Assembly: GCF_000980895.1 (NCBI RefSeq)
Contig: NZ_LAZX01000086.1
Coordinates: 1-64,000 of the forward strand
Length of the DNA: 64,000 bases
Direction of reading: 5' to 3'
Source of the DNA: Sphingomonas sp. Ag1
GTDB lineage: Bacteria > Pseudomonadota > Alphaproteobacteria > Sphingomonadales > Sphingomonadaceae
Position 1 is the first letter of the stretch. The number at the start of each line of letters is the position of its first letter. Both the position numbers and the translations under genes were made by a program. Positions 61,102-64,000 of this stretch are shown here, in pieces. The notes beneath the pieces were generated by a model. The model was not told where the DNA came from. It did not search any database and saw nothing but the letters and a program-made list of their open reading frames with translations.

Positions 61102-62721
61102 TCATGTCACCAGCCGCCGCAATCCCGCAAGTGTATCCGCCTCCGCCGCCGGCTTGTCGGTCCTGATCCGCGCGATACGGGGGAAGCGCATCGCGACGCC
61201 CGATTTGTGCCGTTTTGATACGTGGATCGAGTCGAACGCTACCTCCAGCACCAGCGTCTTTTCCACCTCGCGCACCGGGCCGAAGCGGTTGAGCGTGTTG
61301 TTGCGCACGAACTTGTCGAGCTGCTTCAGTTCCTCGTCGGTGATCCCGGAATAGGCCTTGCCCACCGGCAGCAGCTCGCCATCCTCGGTCCAGCAGCCAA
61401 AGGTATAGTCGCTGTAGAAGGACGATCGCCGCCCATTGCCGCGCTGCGCATACATCATCACGCAATCGGCGGTCAGCGGATCGCGCTTCCATTTGTACCA
61501 CAGGCCCACGCGCCGCCCGGTGACATAGGGCGAATCGCGCCGCTTCAGCATCACGCCCTCGATCGCCGCATCGCGCGCGCCGGCGCGGATGCCCTCCAGC
61601 GCGGTGAAATCCTCCGCCTCGATCAACGCGGAAACATCGAACCGCTCCGGGTTCAGCCGGCTGGCGAAATCCTCCAGCCGCCCGCGCCGCTCGTGCCAGG
61701 GCAGCGCGCGCAGATCCTCCTCCCCGTCGAGCAGGATATCGTACAGCCGCACGAACGCCGGCGCTTCCTCCAGCATCTTGGCGGAGACGACCTTGCGCCC
61801 CAGCCGCTGCTGCAACGCGTTGAAGCTCGCCGCCCCGCCGCCTTCCTCATCACCCTTGCCGCCCAGTGCGGCGCCCAGTGCGATCCCCTGCGCCTCGCCC
61901 TTCACCAGCAATTCGCCGTCCACCGCGCCCGCCTCGGCAAAGGCGCTGGCGACATCGGGAAAGGCGCGGGTCACGTCATCGCCGGTGCGGCTGTACAGCC
62001 GCGTATCGCCTGCGACATGGACGATCTGGACCCGGATGCCGTCCCATTTCCACTCCGCGGCATAATCGGAAAGGTCGACGCGCAGGTCTTCCAGCGGGTG
62101 CGCCAGCATGAACGGGCGAAACACCGGCACATTGGCCGGCGTCGGCTGCGCGCCGCGTCCCTCGGCCCAGGCGAACAGGCTTTCGTAGGGCGGGTCGATC
62201 CCGTGCCACACCTCCTCGACCGCATCGACGTCGATCGCGAAGGCATCGGCCAGCGCCTGCTTGGCCAGCCGCGCTGACACCCCGACGCGAAGCGCGCCCG
62301 TCGCCATCTTCAGCAGCGCGAAACGCTCCTCGGCGTTCAGCTGGTCCAGCATCTGCGCCAGCGCCGCCGGTGCCTGCCCGCGCGGCAGCGTCAGCAACCG
62401 TTCGACCACCGCGCCGACCGACAGCGCTTCAGCCGCCATCGGCGTCTCCGGCGTCGGCCACAGCAGCGCCACCGTCTCCGCCGAATCGCCGACATAATCG
62501 CGGCTCATCCGGTACAGCACCGGATCGACCCGCTCCTCGATCAGCGCGCGGATCACCGCCGGCTTGACCCCCGGGATGTCGAGGTCGCCGGTCAGCGCGG
62601 CCATCGCCCAGCCCCGGTCGGGATCGGGCGTGGTCTTCAGATAATCGCCGATCAGCCTCAGCTTTGCCGTGCGCGACCGGGTGTAGATGAGCGAATCGAG
62701 AAGCTGCGCAAAGGCGTGCAT
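61102..62721 (-). CDS. ATP-dependent DNA ligase (cisplatin-damage-response/LigC-like type)
   Basis: The product is 539 aa. The nucleotidyl-lysine is K225 in AAEWKWDGIRVQIV. Other ligase motifs include LYSRTGDDVTRAFPDV, VDGELLV, FVRLYDILLDGEEDLRALPWHERR, EGVMLKRRDSPYVTGRRVGLWYKWKRDPLTADCVMMYAQRG, and the OB domain GELLPVGKAYSGITDEELKQLDKFVRNNT. The N-terminal domain resembles eukaryotic LIG1-type ligases. In other proteobacteria such a ligase sits with a nuclease and Lhr-type helicase; these are absent here. ATG 62721 starts the normal N-terminus. Confidence 0.92.
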   Translation of the reverse strand: MHAFAQLLDSLIYTRSRTAKLRLIGDYLKTTPDPDRGWAMAALTGDLDIPGVKPAVIRALIEERVDPVLYRMSRDYVGDSAETVALLWPTPETPMAAEALSVGAVVERLLTLPRGQAPAALAQMLDQLNAEERFALLKMATGALRVGVSARLAKQALADAFAIDVDAVEEVWHGIDPPYESLFAWAEGRGAQPTPANVPVFRPFMLAHPLEDLRVDLSDYAAEWKWDGIRVQIVHVAGDTRLYSRTGDDVTRAFPDVASAFAEAGAVDGELLVKGEAQGIALGAALGGKGDEEGGGAASFNALQQRLGRKVVSAKMLEEAPAFVRLYDILLDGEEDLRALPWHERRGRLEDFASRLNPERFDVSALIEAEDFTALEGIRAGARDAAIEGVMLKRRDSPYVTGRRVGLWYKWKRDPLTADCVMMYAQRGNGRRSSFYSDYTFGCWTEDGELLPVGKAYSGITDEELKQLDKFVRNNTLNRFGPVREVEKTLVLEVAFDSIHVSKRHKSGVAMRFPRIARIRTDKPAAEADTLAGLRRLVT

Positions 62722-62797
62722 GGCCGCTCCAACGCACGGCATCGGCGAACCGCTCCGGCGATGGCCTCGGCGGCGCACTGGCGCTAGCGACACCGGC

Positions 62798-63637
62798 ATG
62801 ATCCGCAGGCATCCCATCATCGTCGCGCTCCTTCTCCTCCTCGTCGCAGCCGGCGGCGTGCTGGCCGTCCTCGGCTGGCAGGAGGCGCATCGCGATCCGG
62901 TGATCCGCCCCGGCTCGATCGCGCTGTCGGGCTGGCCCGCCGGCCACCCGCCGCTCACCATTGCCCTCGCCAGCGATATCCACATCGGCGGCGGCGCGAT
63001 GGACGGCGACCGCCTCGCCCGCATCGTGGCGCAGATCAACGCCGCCGCCCCCGACCTGATCGTCCTCGCCGGCGACTTCATCGACGGGCATGACGCTGAG
63101 ACCGCGCGCGACAATGCGCCCGTTCTGACCCAGGCGCTGCGCGGGCTGCGCGCGCCGCTCGGCACGATCGCAGTGCTGGGCAACCACGATCATGACAGCG
63201 ATCCCGCCAGGATCGCCGCCGCGCTTGCCGCGGCAAACATCGCGGTGCTCGACAATGCCGCCACGCAGCGCGGCCCGCTGGCGATCGGCGTGGTGGGCGA
63301 CGCCTATAGCGGCAACGACGATCTGCCGGTGACGCTGCGCGCGCTCGCCCGCCTCTCCGGCCCACGGCTGCTCGTCACGCATTCGCCCGATATCGCGCCG
63401 GACATGCCGGCGGACATATCGCTGCTGCTCGCCGGGCACACCCATTGCGGCCAGGTCGTGCTGCCGCTCGTCGGCGCGCTGTGGGTCCCCTCGCGCTTCG
63501 GCGATCGCTACCGCTGCGGCATCATCCGCGAGGGCGCGCGCACCGTCGTCACCAGCGCCGGGCTCGGCACCAGCCTACTGCCGCTCCGCTACCGCGCCCC
63601 GCCGGACGTGTGGCTGCTTCGGCTCGGCGCGGATTGA
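62798..63637 (+). CDS. Metallophosphoesterase, membrane-anchored
   Basis: A 279-aa calcineurin-like phosphoesterase. The first 30 residues hold one transmembrane segment (HPIIVALLLLLVAAGGVLAVLGW). The metal motifs are ASDIHIGGG, LAGDFIDGH, VLGNHDHDSDP and LLAGHTHCGQVVLP. It belongs to the YkuE/UDP-2,3-diacylglucosamine-like group of envelope phosphoesterases; the substrate is unknown. It is divergent from the ligase with 76 nt between starts. Confidence 0.93.
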   Translation: MIRRHPIIVALLLLLVAAGGVLAVLGWQEAHRDPVIRPGSIALSGWPAGHPPLTIALASDIHIGGGAMDGDRLARIVAQINAAAPDLIVLAGDFIDGHDAETARDNAPVLTQALRGLRAPLGTIAVLGNHDHDSDPARIAAALAAANIAVLDNAATQRGPLAIGVVGDAYSGNDDLPVTLRALARLSGPRLLVTHSPDIAPDMPADISLLLAGHTHCGQVVLPLVGALWVPSRFGDRYRCGIIREGARTVVTSAGLGTSLLPLRYRAPPDVWLLRLGAD

Positions 63638-63661
63638 CGATTCATATACGGTTCATATACG
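63634..63661 (+). promoter_or_regulatory. Promoter with direct repeat before parD-like/map
   Basis: TTCATATACG occurs twice, at 63641-63650 and 63652-63661, an 11-nt period (about one helix turn). TTGACG (63634-63639) and TATACG (63656-63661) give a promoter with a 16-nt spacer. The -10 box lies inside the second repeat, so a protein bound to the repeats could block RNA polymerase. Confidence 0.55.
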
Positions 63662-63689
63662 CACGACTCATCACTTTGGAGCGGCCGGC

Positions 63690-63896
63690 ATGGGAATTGT
63701 GAAGATCGACGACGCCCTGCACGAGGATGTCCGCCGCGCCAGCGCCGTGATGTGCCGCTCGATCAATGCCCAGGCGGAATTCTGGATGAAGATCGGCATG
63801 TTGGCTGAAACCAATCCCACGATGTCGTTCAACGAGATCATCCGGACGCAGCTCGCGGCCGTTCCCGCCGACCTCCCGCGCCTCTCGGTCGCCTGA
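63690..63896 (+). CDS. ParD-like antitoxin-family protein
   Basis: A 68-aa protein: IVKIDDALHEDVRRASAVMCRSINAQAEFWMKIGMLAETNPTMSFNEIIRTQL. The first part looks like a ribbon-helix-helix (IKIDDxL..RR.S....RS...Q) of ParD_like family proteins. No ParE-like toxin follows; the next gene is methionine aminopeptidase, 9 nt downstream. The direct repeat in the promoter could be its own operator. Confidence 0.85.
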   Translation: MGIVKIDDALHEDVRRASAVMCRSINAQAEFWMKIGMLAETNPTMSFNEIIRTQLAAVPADLPRLSVA

Positions 63897-63905
63897 AAGC
63901 CTCCC

Positions 63906-64000
63906 ATGACGAAGAATGGCCTGATCAAGACTCCGGACGAACTGGCGCTGATGCGCATCTCCGGCCGGCTGCTCGCCAGCGTGTTCGAAATGCTTGATCG
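63906..64000 (+). CDS. map: Type I methionine aminopeptidase, partial (5' end only)
   Basis: The window ends after 31 codons: MTKNGLIKTPDELALMRISG, then RLLASVFEMLD. The opening is typical of type I methionine aminopeptidases, which remove the first methionine. The metal-binding part lies outside the window, so the call rests on the N-terminus and on the known pairing with ParD-like genes. Confidence 0.75.
   Translation, partial: MTKNGLIKTPDELALMRISGRLLASVFEMLD

Overview
The window looks like a chromosomal segment of a high-GC sphingomonad (Sphingomonas or a close relative, Alphaproteobacteria). This rests on a class I lysyl-tRNA synthetase, a CrtZ-type carotenoid hydroxylase, small DUF1192 and other conserved hypothetical proteins, the RpoB/RpoC type, and dense genes that often overlap by 4 nt (ATGA/GTGA/CTGA). 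No rRNA, tRNA, CRISPR array, prophage or insertion sequence was recognised. Most of the window is core genome. The unusual signals are small and local.

Layout. 0-9.3 kb: a truncated Pro/Thr-rich secreted protein (minus strand), then rpoB-rpoC with its own promoter, a palindrome between the two genes and a strong terminator. 9.3-12.7 kb: a short accessory-looking stretch with an SDR, a GExH-type hypothetical gene broken by a 5-nt repeat, a GNAT enzyme and a LysR regulator. 12.7-24.7 kb: metZ-apaG, a membrane mannosyltransferase-type enzyme convergent with a GT2-GtrA/leuB pair, recO, a DUF192 lipoprotein, a double cold-shock protein, recX, a fatty acyl-AMP ligase and acetyl-CoA synthetase. 24.7-36.3 kb: marC, a translationally coupled folD/DUF167/yggT set, argB, a queuosine-precursor transporter, a CNT nucleoside transporter, a LysR/ABM divergent pair, TfoX-N, an SDR, an osmoprotectant ABC transporter with fused permease and binding protein, and a quinone oxidoreductase.

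36.3-48.3 kb: DUF1192, clpA with a palindromic terminator, an S9 peptidase, an Atm1-type exporter, recQ, a TIGR01244-type phosphatase, an M19 dipeptidase and a small conserved protein. 48.3-55 kb: a coupled dedA/thioesterase/DAO-type oxidase set in which the oxidase appears circularly permuted, oligopeptidase B, a 264-nt non-coding region with an orphan terminator, DUF808, a lone ABC ATPase and a zinc-finger protein. 55-64 kb: a striking cluster of DnaA boxes just upstream of tldD (candidate oriC or DnaA-titration site), PilZ, crtZ, lysK, a divergent SRAP protein, an EamA transporter, an ATP-dependent DNA ligase, a metallophosphoesterase, and a ParD-like/methionine aminopeptidase pair cut by the window edge.

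No clearly new multi-gene system was found. The best leads are the DnaA-box cluster, the permuted and apparently Tat-exported oxidase, the repeat-mediated frameshift, the orphan terminator region, and the ParD-like/map pair.
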